A DNA stretch of 57,834 nt from JAAYJR01 sp964563975 (GTDB taxonomy: Bacteria > Bacteroidota > Bacteroidia > Bacteroidales > Prolixibacteraceae): assembly GCA_964563975.1 (NCBI GenBank), contig CAZLZJ010000007.1, positions 1 to 57,834 of the forward strand, written 5' to 3'. Both the position numbers and the translations under genes were made by a program. Positions 17,087 through 26,886 of the stretch are shown in pieces. Within the stretch, counting starts at the first letter, position 1; every line of letters starts with the position of its first letter. The notes beneath the pieces are model-generated. The model saw only the letters and a list, made by a program, of their open reading frames with translations, did not search any database and was not told the DNA's origin.

Positions 17087-19006
17087 TCAGGTTAAAGGGA
17101 AAATTTTATTTTTTTCCAGGTAATCCATAATTTTATCGAGGTTTAACTCATTTTCAGTTGGGCTGAACACTAAGGATGCGTTATCCGGTTCTTCATATTC
17201 AATATCCGCACCGGGTAAGTTATCTACTTCACCCTTATCTGCTTTTTCATATAATTCGGGTTTATTTTTTCTGCAATAATCTAAGGATGCATTCATATAA
17301 AAAAGGTGGAATCTCTCTTTTCCTATTATGTCTGCAATTTGGTTGCGTAAAAAGTTGCCGGGAGATATAAATGAACAAATAGCTATTATTCCCTGGTCAT
17401 TTAAAATTTTTGCAATATGACCGACTCTTCTTAAATTTTCTGCTCTGTCGGCCGGCGAATAGTCCAATTCACGGTTAAGGCCCGACCTTACGGAGCTGCC
17501 GTCAAGTAGTACGGCAACGGCATCGGTGTCGAAAAGTTTTTTTTCGAGGCTGAAAGCCAATTCATTTTTACCCGAACCGTGGAGACCCGTGAACCAGAGA
17601 GTGACTCCTTCCTGATTGAGTTTTTTCTTTCTGCTTTCTGCCGATATCAGTGATTTCCCTTTTTTTATCTTCTCTTTCTCCAGATCAGTGATCCTTGAAT
17701 GCAGATTTTTACTTTCAAGCTTATCTAATATCATTCCAACAGCAACGGTATTGTTGGTAAAGGGGTCAATTAAAATAAAAGAACCGGTGCTTCTGTTTTT
17801 TTTATATGGATCGAATAAGAGTGGTTTGGCAGTTGTTAACACTGCGCGCCCTATTTCATTAAGATTTAGCCTGTCGACAGAGCTTTTTTGCAAAGTATTG
17901 ACATCTGTTTTATAAATTATTTTATCAATATGAGCTCTTACGGTATTAGTAGTGTGTTTCAGAAAAAAATGGACAGCAGGATCCATGGGTTCTTCGCTCA
18001 TCCATACCACCATTGCTTCAAAGTGTCTGTTAATACGGGGCATATTATCAGGCTGGGCTATCATCTCTCCCCGCGAAATGTCTATTTCGTCTTCTAATTC
18101 AATTGTAACTGACTGTGGGGGAAAGGCTTGCTTAAGATAACCGTCATAGCTTACAATACTTTTTACTTTTGACTCTTTTCTTGATGGCAGGGCGATTATT
18201 TTATCACCCGGTTTAATTATTCCTGAAGCTATATTGCCTGCAAATCCCCTGAAATTGAGATCCGGCCGTATAACATACTGGACAGGGAACCTGAAATCTT
18301 CATAGTTGCGGTCGCTGCTGACATGAACAGTTTCTAAGAATTCCAGCATACTTTGTCCGTGATACCATGGTGTTTTTTCTGATAACTCCACTACATTATC
18401 TCCTTTCAGTGCAGAAAGGGGAATAAAATTGAGATCCGGAATATCAAGCTGAGTTACAAATGATCTGTATTCTGAGCATATATCTTCAAAAACCTGCCGG
18501 CTGTAATCAACCAGGTCCATTTTGTTAACAGCCAGTAATATATGTTTTATTCCAAGTAATGAAACCAAGAATGTGTGCCTTTTGGTTTGTGTTATCACTC
18601 CTTTGGTTGCGTCGGTAAGGATTATTGCCAGGTTGGCTGTGGATCCTCCCGTGATCATATTCCTGGTATATTGCTCATGCCCCGGTGTGTCGGCAATAAT
18701 AAATTTTCTTTTTGAAGTTGAAAAATAACGGTATGCAACATCAATGGTAATTCCCTGCTCACGTTCTGCTTTTAATCCGTCAAGCAGAAGTGCATAATCT
18801 ATATTATCTCCTGCATGCCCAACTCTTTTACTGTCGCGTTCAAGTGCCGACAGCTGATCTTCATATAACATCTTACTGTCAAACATCAGCCGGCCGATAA
18901 GGGTAGATTTTCCGTCATCGACCGATCCGGCAGACAGCAACCTTAGGAGATCCTTTTTTTGATCCCGGTCAAGGAACTTTTTTATGTCAAGGTTTTGTAT
19001 TGTCAT
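17087..19006 (-). CDS. cysN: Sulfate adenylyltransferase subunit 1 fused to an APS-kinase-like domain
   Basis: Residues 1 to about 440 are the CysN GTPase: G1 GSVDDGKST, G3 DTPGHEQYTRNM and G4 NKMDLVDY, followed by beta-barrel domains; with CysD it makes adenosine 5'-phosphosulfate (APS). The last 180 residues form an APS-kinase-like domain (CysC), but the P-loop reads GLHGSGKN instead of GxxGxGKS/T, and the DGDN motif reads LDGSSVR, so the catalytic Asp is Ser. The FISP strand and the arginines of AENLRRVG remain. Kinase activity is therefore doubtful. It follows cysD by 39 bases and precedes the epimerase by 7. Confidence 0.93.
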   Translation of the reverse strand: MTIQNLDIKKFLDRDQKKDLLRLLSAGSVDDGKSTLIGRLMFDSKMLYEDQLSALERDSKRVGHAGDNIDYALLLDGLKAEREQGITIDVAYRYFSTSKRKFIIADTPGHEQYTRNMITGGSTANLAIILTDATKGVITQTKRHTFLVSLLGIKHILLAVNKMDLVDYSRQVFEDICSEYRSFVTQLDIPDLNFIPLSALKGDNVVELSEKTPWYHGQSMLEFLETVHVSSDRNYEDFRFPVQYVIRPDLNFRGFAGNIASGIIKPGDKIIALPSRKESKVKSIVSYDGYLKQAFPPQSVTIELEDEIDISRGEMIAQPDNMPRINRHFEAMVVWMSEEPMDPAVHFFLKHTTNTVRAHIDKIIYKTDVNTLQKSSVDRLNLNEIGRAVLTTAKPLLFDPYKKNRSTGSFILIDPFTNNTVAVGMILDKLESKNLHSRITDLEKEKIKKGKSLISAESRKKKLNQEGVTLWFTGLHGSGKNELAFSLEKKLFDTDAVAVLLDGSSVRSGLNRELDYSPADRAENLRRVGHIAKILNDQGIIAICSFISPGNFLRNQIADIIGKERFHLFYMNASLDYCRKNKPELYEKADKGEVDNLPGADIEYEEPDNASLVFSPTENELNLDKIMDYLEKNKIFPLT

Positions 19007-19045
19007 TATTTTGATTCGATTATTAATGAATATCTGACTGACAGG

Positions 19046-19954
19046 CTAAAAATAACCCTCTCTTTTTTTCTGTTCCATACTTCCTTCCTGGTCAAAGTCG
19101 ATTACTCGCGTTGTTCGTTCCGATTTTGTAACTGTCATCATCTCTTCTACAATTTTTTCTATGGTATCGGCATCCGATTCTACGGCTCCTGTGAGCGGGT
19201 AACATCCAAGTGTACGGAAGCGAACTTTTTTTACCGTTGCTTTTGCTGCCATTTCAGGAGGCATACGGTTATCATCCACAAGTATCAGATTCCCGTCCAC
19301 CTCAACAACAGGACGTTCTTTTGCATAATACAGAGGCACGATAGGTATATTTTCCAGTCTTATATATTGCCATATATCAAGTTCCGTCCAGTTGCTTAAC
19401 GGGAATACTCTTATAGATTCCCCTTTATGAACCCTGGCGTTGTATATATTCCAAAGTTCAGGTCTTTGGTTTTTTGGATCCCACTGATGAAATTTGTCGC
19501 GGAAAGAGAATATCCGTTCTTTTGCTCTTGATTTTTCTTCATCACGCCGGGCACCGCCAAAAGCAGCATCAAATTTATATTTGTCAAGCCCTTCAAGCAG
19601 AGCCTGGGTTTTCATTACATCGGTATGTACTTTACTTCCATGGCTGAATGGGCCAATCCCTTTTTTAAAGCCTTGTTCATTATAATGGATAATGAGATTC
19701 CATCCCTTCTCCTTTGCGTAACTGTCGCGAAATTCAACCATCTCGCGGAATTTCCATTTTGAGTCAATATGCATAAGAGGAAACGGTACTTTCCCGGGAT
19801 AAAAAGCTTTTTCTGCCAGCCTCACCATTACGGACGAATCTTTGCCAATTGAATAAAGCATAACAGGATTTTCAAATTCAGATGCAACCTCTCTTATAAT
19901 GTGAATCGCCTCTGTTTCCAGCTCCCTCAGATTTGTCAGATTATATAACTTCAT
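19046..19954 (-). CDS. cysD: Sulfate adenylyltransferase subunit 2
   Basis: ATP pyrophosphatase-type subunit that adenylates sulfate to APS, driven by GTP hydrolysis on CysN. The 302-residue protein has the CysD PP-loop YSIGKDSSVM near residue 35, the HIDSKWKFREM region, FGGARRDEEKSRAKERIFSF, and PLYYAKERPVV and LGCYPLTGAV toward the C-terminus, all family hallmarks. It lies 74 bases after the SLC13 permease gene and 39 before cysNC. No APS/PAPS reductase or sulfite reductase is in the window, so the fate of APS (assimilation or sulfonation) is open. Confidence 0.96.
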   Translation of the reverse strand: MKLYNLTNLRELETEAIHIIREVASEFENPVMLYSIGKDSSVMVRLAEKAFYPGKVPFPLMHIDSKWKFREMVEFRDSYAKEKGWNLIIHYNEQGFKKGIGPFSHGSKVHTDVMKTQALLEGLDKYKFDAAFGGARRDEEKSRAKERIFSFRDKFHQWDPKNQRPELWNIYNARVHKGESIRVFPLSNWTELDIWQYIRLENIPIVPLYYAKERPVVEVDGNLILVDDNRMPPEMAAKATVKKVRFRTLGCYPLTGAVESDADTIEKIVEEMMTVTKSERTTRVIDFDQEGSMEQKKREGYF

Positions 19955-20028
19955 ACGTAAAATTAATTATTTTCAATGGTATTATATAGCTTGCTCGCAT
20001 ATGCTTTAATTATTAAAAAATGTATTGT

Positions 20029-21834
20029 TTAAAAATGCCAAAACAGGGGAATCAAAAGTATAGAAATAATAAATGCCAGAATATTAATAGGAATTCCAAC
20101 TTTTAAAAAATCAGTAAATTTATAGTTGCCGATTGCCTGGACAATCAGATTTGTCTGATAACCTATCGGTGTTGCAAAACTGGCTGAAGCTGCTATGGTT
20201 ATTGCCACAAAAAACGGTTTAGGGTCTACATTCAGTTGTTGTGCTGCCGAAAGTGCTATTGGAAATACCAATGCAGCAGCGGCATTATTAGTTATAATTT
20301 CCGTAAAAATGGTTGTAATTATATAGATGGCTGCCATAATTCCCACCGGGCCAAATTTACTGGCAAAATTGATGGTTGTTTTGGCAATTGATTCAGCAGC
20401 ACCTGAATTCTGCATTGCTTTGCTAATGGCAAAGGCACATGCTACGGTAATAAGCACATCCCAGCTAATTGCTTTTGTGTAATTTTGATGAGGCATTACT
20501 TTTAGCCAGATTAAAGATATTGCTGCCAGAGCAGAAAAGAAAAACATATCTAATGTAACACCATCGGGAGATTGAAAATATTGACCTGCCGTACCTCCAA
20601 ATATCATCAATAACAGTATAATAAAAGCAAACCATTTTTTCCAGAAACTACCGGTTTTACGATAATCCCGGATATAAGAGGTGAGGTAAAATATTCTTGA
20701 TTCACCCCAGCTCTCTATAAATTTATCAGTTGTAAGAAGAACCAGGTTATCTCCCGGCTTGAGGGGTAAATTATTCAGGTTGGAGGTAATCCTTTCACCG
20801 TTCCGGTGCACTGCCAGTACCACAGCCTGATACAGATCATAAAAATTAAATTCTGAAATTGTTTTCCCCACACCCGGAAACCGGGGTGAAATTACAGCTT
20901 CATACTGCTTAAGCTTGTTTTTTGGAATATTTTTTATCAGGTCTAACCCTTTAAGGGAGACATTGTCGTTGTTAAGGATATAATTTAACCTGTCTGATTT
21001 TCCGGCTAACAATAATTTATCGCCTTTTTTGATAATATGCTTTCCTTCCCTGACAGGAATTGTTTTATTCTCCCTTTCAATGCATCTGACCATTAATTTT
21101 TTGAGTTCATCCAAGTGTCCTTGTGATATCTCTTTTCCAATCAGGTTGCTGTTCTTTTTTACTATGACATCATAATAATAATCTTTTTGATCTGCAGTGT
21201 TACCATTGCTTATTTCTGTTTTTTTTCCCGGGAGCAGTTTGTTGCCAAATATCGACAAAAACAGGGTTCCTCCAATCATCAGGAAGATCCCTACTTTCCC
21301 AAGCTCAAACATACTAAAGCCTTTATATCCGTTTTCAATTATCAGACCGTGGACTACTAAGTTGGTGGTTGTTCCGATTAGGGTGCAAACACCCCCGAAA
21401 ATAGTTGCATAAGAGAGAGGTATAAGAAATTTTTTTGCAGGGAGGGAAAGTTTCTCTGCCCATTTTTTTATTATCGGTGCAAAGATGATAACCACGGGTG
21501 TATTGTTAAGAAAAGCTGAAAAGAGTGATACCGGTATTATAATCCTGGGAATGAGAAAGGGAATTTTACCTCTTTTGGATGGCAGGTAGGTTTGAGCTAC
21601 CCTGTCAAGTATACCCGACTGGCGTACACCTTCACTAACAAGAAAAAGCAGGCCTACCGTGATCATTCCTTTATTGGAAAATCCGGCAAGCATCTCTTCA
21701 TTGCTGATTATATTAGTGATCATTAAAAGGATGGAAGCCGAAAAAAGTACCAGTCCCGGACGCATGATCTCTTTGGCCAGGATAACAATAATCATTATGA
21801 TTACCGCAACTACAATATATCCTTCAATGGTCAT
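20029..21834 (-). CDS. SLC13 family permease with TrkA-C domains, probable sulfate transporter
   Basis: Inner-membrane anion permease. The 601 residues show about 5-6 membrane segments, a cytoplasmic insert of about 180 residues holding two TrkA-C/RCK-C-like domains (around GKEISQGHLDELKKLMV and GVGKTISEFNFYDL), and a second membrane bundle. The paired signature loops NNTPVVIIFAPI and TNNAAAALVFPIALS mark the DASS/SLC13 fold. The position just before cysD and cysNC on the same strand argues for sulfate as substrate, though dicarboxylates are used by relatives. It is the first gene of the operon. Confidence 0.88.
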   Translation of the reverse strand: MTIEGYIVVAVIIMIIVILAKEIMRPGLVLFSASILLMITNIISNEEMLAGFSNKGMITVGLLFLVSEGVRQSGILDRVAQTYLPSKRGKIPFLIPRIIIPVSLFSAFLNNTPVVIIFAPIIKKWAEKLSLPAKKFLIPLSYATIFGGVCTLIGTTTNLVVHGLIIENGYKGFSMFELGKVGIFLMIGGTLFLSIFGNKLLPGKKTEISNGNTADQKDYYYDVIVKKNSNLIGKEISQGHLDELKKLMVRCIERENKTIPVREGKHIIKKGDKLLLAGKSDRLNYILNNDNVSLKGLDLIKNIPKNKLKQYEAVISPRFPGVGKTISEFNFYDLYQAVVLAVHRNGERITSNLNNLPLKPGDNLVLLTTDKFIESWGESRIFYLTSYIRDYRKTGSFWKKWFAFIILLLMIFGGTAGQYFQSPDGVTLDMFFFSALAAISLIWLKVMPHQNYTKAISWDVLITVACAFAISKAMQNSGAAESIAKTTINFASKFGPVGIMAAIYIITTIFTEIITNNAAAALVFPIALSAAQQLNVDPKPFFVAITIAASASFATPIGYQTNLIVQAIGNYKFTDFLKVGIPINILAFIISILLIPLFWHF

Positions 21835-22004
21835 TAAATTGACGGTGGTTTACTGTTTTTCATAACCTGACTTATAAGTTAGTCCGATTCAAAACTAAAG
21901 ATAAAAACCCATTCTTCAAAAAATGAGATTGGAATTTGCAATATGGTATAATTGAGATAACACAAAACCGGTATTTGTTTTTTAAGATTGCTGAAAAACC
22001 TTTT

Positions 22005-24083
22005 TTAGCTTACAACCCTCAGGTAACCTTCCCCTTCTTTAAAAGGCAGTGAAAATGTAACTGTAGTTCCTTTACCCGGCTCTGTGTCAAGGGTAAGTTC
22101 TCCTCCAAGAATTTCAATAAACTGTTTTGCAATAGGCAGGCCAATTCCCGAACCTGATGTTATGTCGTTAATTTCATTTTTAATTCTATAAAATCTGCTG
22201 AAAATATTGTTTATCTCTTCCGGCGGAATGCCGATACCGGTATCTGAAACGGTGAATTTTATCTCTTCATTTCTTAACATTTCATACTTGATCAGTATCT
22301 CTCCTTGTAAAGTATATTTGATGGCATTATCTAAAAGCAGCTCAAAGATTTCCATAAGCAGGTTGCTGTCTGTTTTAAAGCCAAACGCAGGATTTGGAAC
22401 ATCTAAAGAGATAAGCAGTTTCACTTGCCTGGTTTCGGGAATAAGCGGATTGTATTGGTTATACAATTTTTTTACAAGATTGTTTATCTTACAAAAATTG
22501 AATGATACATCTACGGTGCCGGTCTCGATTTTTGAAAGATGAATAGTGTTATTTATCATATTCATAAGCTGGTTGCCATTTTGAATAATTGCTTCAGACA
22601 ATTCAGCTTTTTCTGTAGTTTTCAGCCTGCTCTCCGTCAGCATTTTCGTGAAGCTTGTAATTATATGTAAAGGGGTACGTATTTCATGTGAAAGGTTTGT
22701 AAGGAATACAGATTTTAATCTGTCGCTTTCTTCTGCTTTTTTCTTTGCCTTTTCAAGACTGAACTCGGCATTTTTTCTACGGGTAATATCCCTGGCTATT
22801 GAGATAACTGAGCTTGAATTTAGTTTTGCAAGCCTCATTTCAAAAAGATATGTGCCGTTAGGTGTGTTTAGCGAGTATTCAATTGTTTCAATTGAATTAT
22901 TTTTTAAGCTGTTTTGGACACACCTGAATATTTTTTCTGACATATTTTCAGGGAATCCAACATCAAATATTGTACTGCCGACAATATTGGCATCTTCTAC
23001 TTTAAACAGATCGCTCTCTTTTATCACAAAATCTTCATAGGTGCCATCCTTCCCGATAACAAAAAATATATCGGGTATTGCTTCGAGTAAAACTTTATAT
23101 CTTTTTTTACTCATTTCCAGTTCAGACAGCTTTTTTTTAATTTTGGTGATATCCTCTAAGATCAGATAAAAAGTGTTGCGATTTGGTTGAAGTGTGTAGA
23201 TCTTATACCACCTTTCCAGTTTTTTAAGTTGTAGTTCTTCTCTCTTTTTGTTGCCTGACAAAATCCTGAAAAGATCAATATTCTCCTGAAAAGCAAGACC
23301 AAGCATAAATGTTGCATCCTGATTTACTACTTCATAGTTGTTTATATTAAATGCAGCTTCAAAAGCAATATTTACTCTGACAACAGTGTGATTTTCCATA
23401 TTTCCCTCATCATCATAATCAATTTTAATTTCAATAACGGGAAAGGTTGATGTTCGTATTATCTCTGTAATACTGCTATTAAGGTTTTTTAAGTTTTCAG
23501 CCAACGAAGCTGTGGTTTTTTTATACTTGTGTCTTAAAATGAAAGCCAGGAAAAATAATAACAGATACAAAAAAAGAGGATATATCAGAACCGGCAGACC
23601 TCTGCTTTTATAATCTCCAATATCCAAAGAGCTGTGAAGTTGAACTCCTATTGTTAATACCGAAATAAAAAAGTAGAAAATAATCAGGCTGTCAGATCCC
23701 GAAAAGTATAACATTAAAAAAGCTCCTGCTAAAAGCCATAATCCCGAATTATAAACTGTATATAAATCAGTTTGATTGTGGGTAAAGTCTGAAGTATTTA
23801 AAACATATATAAAAGTCGGAAGAGCAAAAAGGGTATATAATGCACTGTTTTTTTTTCCGTTGAGAATAAGTACCAATGACAATAATGCAATTAATACTAA
23901 TCCTGTATTCCATAGAAAACAGATTTGCCCGCTCCCATTAATTATACCGGAAATAAAGTTGATTATGGTTATCAGCTGTGCTAAGATAGTGATAATCAAC
24001 ATCTGAAAAAGTTGTACTTTATCATGCTTTGATAAACCTTTCCAAAATTTTTCAGAAATGGCACTATAAAAAATCTTGATCAA
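22005..24083 (-). CDS. Membrane-bound PAS-containing sensor histidine kinase
   Basis: Sensor kinase of 692 residues. The first about 190 residues hold six or seven hydrophobic segments and no extracellular domain of note. Two PAS-like regions follow (about 200-330 and 340-440, with ARDITRR at the end of the second). The kinase core has the H-box NLSHEIRTPL, the N-box LLDNAIKYT, the G1 box DTGIGIPPEE and the G2 box GSGIGLPIAK, so it looks active. There is no response regulator gene beside it, so it is an orphan kinase. The signal is unknown. Confidence 0.9.
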   Translation of the reverse strand: MIKIFYSAISEKFWKGLSKHDKVQLFQMLIITILAQLITIINFISGIINGSGQICFLWNTGLVLIALLSLVLILNGKKNSALYTLFALPTFIYVLNTSDFTHNQTDLYTVYNSGLWLLAGAFLMLYFSGSDSLIIFYFFISVLTIGVQLHSSLDIGDYKSRGLPVLIYPLFLYLLLFFLAFILRHKYKKTTASLAENLKNLNSSITEIIRTSTFPVIEIKIDYDDEGNMENHTVVRVNIAFEAAFNINNYEVVNQDATFMLGLAFQENIDLFRILSGNKKREELQLKKLERWYKIYTLQPNRNTFYLILEDITKIKKKLSELEMSKKRYKVLLEAIPDIFFVIGKDGTYEDFVIKESDLFKVEDANIVGSTIFDVGFPENMSEKIFRCVQNSLKNNSIETIEYSLNTPNGTYLFEMRLAKLNSSSVISIARDITRRKNAEFSLEKAKKKAEESDRLKSVFLTNLSHEIRTPLHIITSFTKMLTESRLKTTEKAELSEAIIQNGNQLMNMINNTIHLSKIETGTVDVSFNFCKINNLVKKLYNQYNPLIPETRQVKLLISLDVPNPAFGFKTDSNLLMEIFELLLDNAIKYTLQGEILIKYEMLRNEEIKFTVSDTGIGIPPEEINNIFSRFYRIKNEINDITSGSGIGLPIAKQFIEILGGELTLDTEPGKGTTVTFSLPFKEGEGYLRVVS

Positions 24084-24253
24084 AATCGTCTCCCGGTTTA
24101 AAAGCTGTAAATCTACTAATTTTGTAAAATTACAAAGTAATCCGGAGAAATAATAATAATAATTCCGGAATGACTTGAAAATTTGAACCGGTTATTGTTG
24201 ATAACATATCAGCAGTTCAGGTAAAATTTCTTTTTTTGATGATTTTCTTATAT

Positions 24254-24261
24254 TAATTTTG
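24254..24261 (+). promoter_or_regulatory. Putative -7 box for the DivIC/FtsB-like gene
   Basis: TAATTTTG fits TAnnTTTG and ends 16 bases before the ATG at 24278. A TTTG at 24235-24238 is upstream, but the 15-base spacing is shorter than the 18 seen at stronger promoters in this window. Confidence 0.5.
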
Positions 24262-24277
24262 AAAAAAAGAAAATATT

Positions 24278-24577
24278 ATGGATAAAGGCCAAAAAAATAA
24301 AATAGCTTTATTGAATAAATATATTATTGCTACTGTTTTATTTTTGGCATGGATTGTTTTTTTTGATGAAAACAGTATGGTGGCTCATCAAAAAAATATG
24401 AATCGTTTAAAGGAGTTGCAAGTCCAGAAAGAGTATTATATCGATCACATAACTAACGATCGTAAAAAATTGGAAGATCTTTCTTCAGGAATGAATCAGT
24501 TGGAAAAATTTGCCAGAGAGCAATTTTATCTGTGTAAACCTGATGAAGATGTGTTTATAATTGTTGAAGAGAAGTGA
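24278..24577 (+). CDS. Septum formation initiator family protein (DivIC/FtsB-like)
   Basis: Small bitopic protein of the divisome that bridges FtsL and FtsQ/DivIB. The 99 residues have one membrane segment (about 15-30, YIIATVLFLAWIVFF), then a periplasmic coiled coil (about 40-75, rich in E, K and L), and the conserved end LEKFAREQFYLCKPDEDVFII, which matches the DivIC/FtsB family pattern (ExxAREKY...). Length is normal. It is followed by YqgE 94 bases later on the same strand. Confidence 0.85.
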   Translation: MDKGQKNKIALLNKYIIATVLFLAWIVFFDENSMVAHQKNMNRLKELQVQKEYYIDHITNDRKKLEDLSSGMNQLEKFAREQFYLCKPDEDVFIIVEEK

Positions 24578-24671
24578 CATAATTGCAATTTCAAAATTCC
24601 CGCATAATTTTTGCAATATACTTTTTTGCTGTTTGACAGCTAATTGAAATTTAGTATATTGCCTAATAGTT

Positions 24672-25262
24672 ATGAAAGACAATTTAGATATATTCAGAAT
24701 TCGTACAAATAATGTTGCACCTCAAAAGGGGCGTGTTTTGATTGCAGAACCTTTTTTACCCGGTAATTATTTTAACCGCTCTGTTATACTTTTGGTTGCA
24801 TATGGCGATAAAGGCGCTGTCGGATTTATTATTAACAAAAAAGTTGATTTGTCAATTCAGGATATTCTCCCGGGAATATCGGATTTTGAAGGGGATGTTT
24901 ATTTAGGAGGGCCTGTTTCTACTGATTCTGTCTATTTTATTCATAATATTGGTAAAAAGCTTCCCGGCAGTATTCATGTACTTGGCAATATTTATTGGGG
25001 AGGGGATTTCAATATATTGAAGCAGATGATAAACACCGGAAGGATATCTCCTTCAGAGATCAGATTTTTCGTTGGTTATTCAGGATGGGAGCCGGGCCAG
25101 TTGGAGAGGGAGATAAAAGAAGATTCCTGGTTGGTTAACGATGTTGACGAAGAGAATATAATGCATGGGTTAAGTGAGGCTTCATGGACAGATTTTGTGC
25201 GTAAAGTGGGCAGACAGTATTCAATATGGGAAAATTTTCCGGAAAATCCGGCAATGAATTAG
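24672..25262 (+). CDS. YqgE/AlgH family protein
   Basis: Conserved bacterial protein of uncertain biochemical role (DUF179; AlgH in Pseudomonas). The 196 residues hold the family marks KGRVLIAEPFLPGNYFNRSV, GAVGFIINK, LGGPVSTDSVYFIH and the FVGYSGWEPGQLEREI segment, which is almost invariant. Length is typical. It may form a short operon with the DivIC-like gene. It meets the convergent rhomboid gene with only 10 bases between the stop codons. Confidence 0.93.
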   Translation: MKDNLDIFRIRTNNVAPQKGRVLIAEPFLPGNYFNRSVILLVAYGDKGAVGFIINKKVDLSIQDILPGISDFEGDVYLGGPVSTDSVYFIHNIGKKLPGSIHVLGNIYWGGDFNILKQMINTGRISPSEIRFFVGYSGWEPGQLEREIKEDSWLVNDVDEENIMHGLSEASWTDFVRKVGRQYSIWENFPENPAMN

Positions 25263-25272
25263 GGAATTACCA

Positions 25273-25887
25273 TTAAAAAAATGAAAGTAATTGATTTGTA
25301 AAGTGGCCAATCAAAGAGGGTTTTAATATGACCGGAAAGAGGAAACCAAATATTGCACCAAGGAAATGTGCATCATGTGCCACATTGTCAGACTGCCGTT
25401 TACTCATCAGGTATGAATAAAAAAGATATCCTATGCCAAAGAGAATTCCGGGTATTGGAACAATGGCAAAGAGGTACAACTTTTCCCGGGGATTAAGGAA
25501 AATGAAGGTGAACAGCACTGCAGAGACTGCTCCTGAAGCGCCAACGGCATTATAGTAGTAATTATTATGATGTTTTATCAGTCCCCAAATATTTGAAACA
25601 AGCATTCCTCCAAAATAGAGGGTGATGAAATAGATGACAGCTTTATTGAAAAAAAAGTAGGAAAAATAGTCTTCTACTGCCCGGCCAAAAAAATATAACA
25701 CCATCATATTAACGATAAGATGAGTCCATCCAATATGGATGAAAGCGTGGGAAATTAATCTGTAATATTGCCTTTGATGAATTATCTGAGCTGCATTAAA
25801 TTGCATTTTTCTCATTATTTCTTCATTATTAAAAGCCAAAACCGATAAAGCAGTTGTTATTCCAATTATTATCCAGGTAACCATCAA
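25273..25887 (-). CDS. Rhomboid family intramembrane serine protease
   Basis: Six-segment membrane protease that cuts other membrane proteins inside the bilayer. The active-site serine is Ser118 in GASG, the catalytic histidine is probably His174 in AHDAHFLGAIFG, and the oxyanion pair HxxxN is in THLIVNM (His56, Asn60), so it looks active. The 204-residue core has no extra domain. The start codon overlaps the holA stop (ATGA), which implies translational coupling. Bacteroidota often carry this compact form; the substrate is unknown. Confidence 0.9.
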   Translation of the reverse strand: MMVTWIIIGITTALSVLAFNNEEIMRKMQFNAAQIIHQRQYYRLISHAFIHIGWTHLIVNMMVLYFFGRAVEDYFSYFFFNKAVIYFITLYFGGMLVSNIWGLIKHHNNYYYNAVGASGAVSAVLFTFIFLNPREKLYLFAIVPIPGILFGIGYLFYSYLMSKRQSDNVAHDAHFLGAIFGFLFPVILKPSLIGHFTNQLLSFF

Positions 25888-26885
25888 TGTAAAATTTTAT
25901 AGATCATCTCTTTTTGTAACTCTGCGGTATCAACCATTGTTGACACACCAATCCCTTTGCTTTTTAAATCATACTCACGCAATATACTTATTATTTCCAA
26001 AAGCTTTTCGGTTGAGTAGTTTTTTGAAGCAGCCATTATTTTTTTTAAATAAAAGGGGTGCCCCCCTATTGCTTTTGAAACACCTTTTTCTGATTTGTCT
26101 CTCAAGAAACGGATTGCAAGCATTTTGGAGAAAAACCCAAACAGAGTTGATGTAGTAGCCTGGATTGGATGAAGTTGTGGATTGGAACCAAAGTATTTGA
26201 TTATCCGGTTTGCCCGGAATATATTTTTTGCTGCCAATGCATCCTGTAATTCCAAAAGATTAAAATCTTTACTGAGTCCAATGTTTTTTTCAATGTGCAC
26301 AGGTGTAATGTGAGTTGTATCTTTTACGGCAATCAGCAACTTGTCAAGTTCATTGGATATTTTGCTTAGTTCTGTTCCTAAATAATCTGTCAGGATCTGT
26401 GCGGCTTGCGGAGTGATTGTGTAATTGTATTGTTTAAGATACTTTTCTATCCAGAAAGGAATTTGATTTTCATAAAGCTTATTTGCCGTAAGAATTTCAC
26501 CATTCTCTTTTATTGCTTTAAATAATTTTGTCTTTTGGTTAAGGGTTTTATATTTATAACAAATTACAAGTATTGTGGAAGGCATGGGTTTGGATGCATA
26601 ATTCCGGAGGATTTCAATCTCTTTGAGGGTTTGGGCCTCTTTGATAATCACCACTTGTTTCCCGGACATCATCGGATATTTATATGCAGTATCAGCAATT
26701 ATCCGGGGGTCGGAATCTTTTCCGTAGAAAATGGTTTGGTTGAAGCTTTTTTCCTCTTCTGTAAGCACATTTTTTTCAATATAGCCGGATATTTTGTCAA
26801 TAAAATATGGCTCCTCTCCATGCAGAAGATAAATAGGACGGTACTCTTTTTTTGCCAGATTGCGGAGAATAGTTTCAAATTCCAT
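25884..26885 (-). CDS. holA: DNA polymerase III subunit delta
   Basis: Clamp-loader subunit that opens the beta clamp. The 333-residue protein has the HolA layout: an N-terminal domain beginning YLLHGEEPYFIDKISGYIE, the middle AAA+-like region with LTDYLGTELSKISNELDKLL, and the C-terminal collar domain (about 215-333). Length fits. It begins one base after the AMP nucleosidase stop and overlaps the rhomboid gene by 4 bases, so these three minus-strand genes form an operon. Confidence 0.92.
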   Translation of the reverse strand: MEFETILRNLAKKEYRPIYLLHGEEPYFIDKISGYIEKNVLTEEEKSFNQTIFYGKDSDPRIIADTAYKYPMMSGKQVVIIKEAQTLKEIEILRNYASKPMPSTILVICYKYKTLNQKTKLFKAIKENGEILTANKLYENQIPFWIEKYLKQYNYTITPQAAQILTDYLGTELSKISNELDKLLIAVKDTTHITPVHIEKNIGLSKDFNLLELQDALAAKNIFRANRIIKYFGSNPQLHPIQATTSTLFGFFSKMLAIRFLRDKSEKGVSKAIGGHPFYLKKIMAASKNYSTEKLLEIISILREYDLKSKGIGVSTMVDTAELQKEMIYKILH

Positions 26886-26886
26886 A

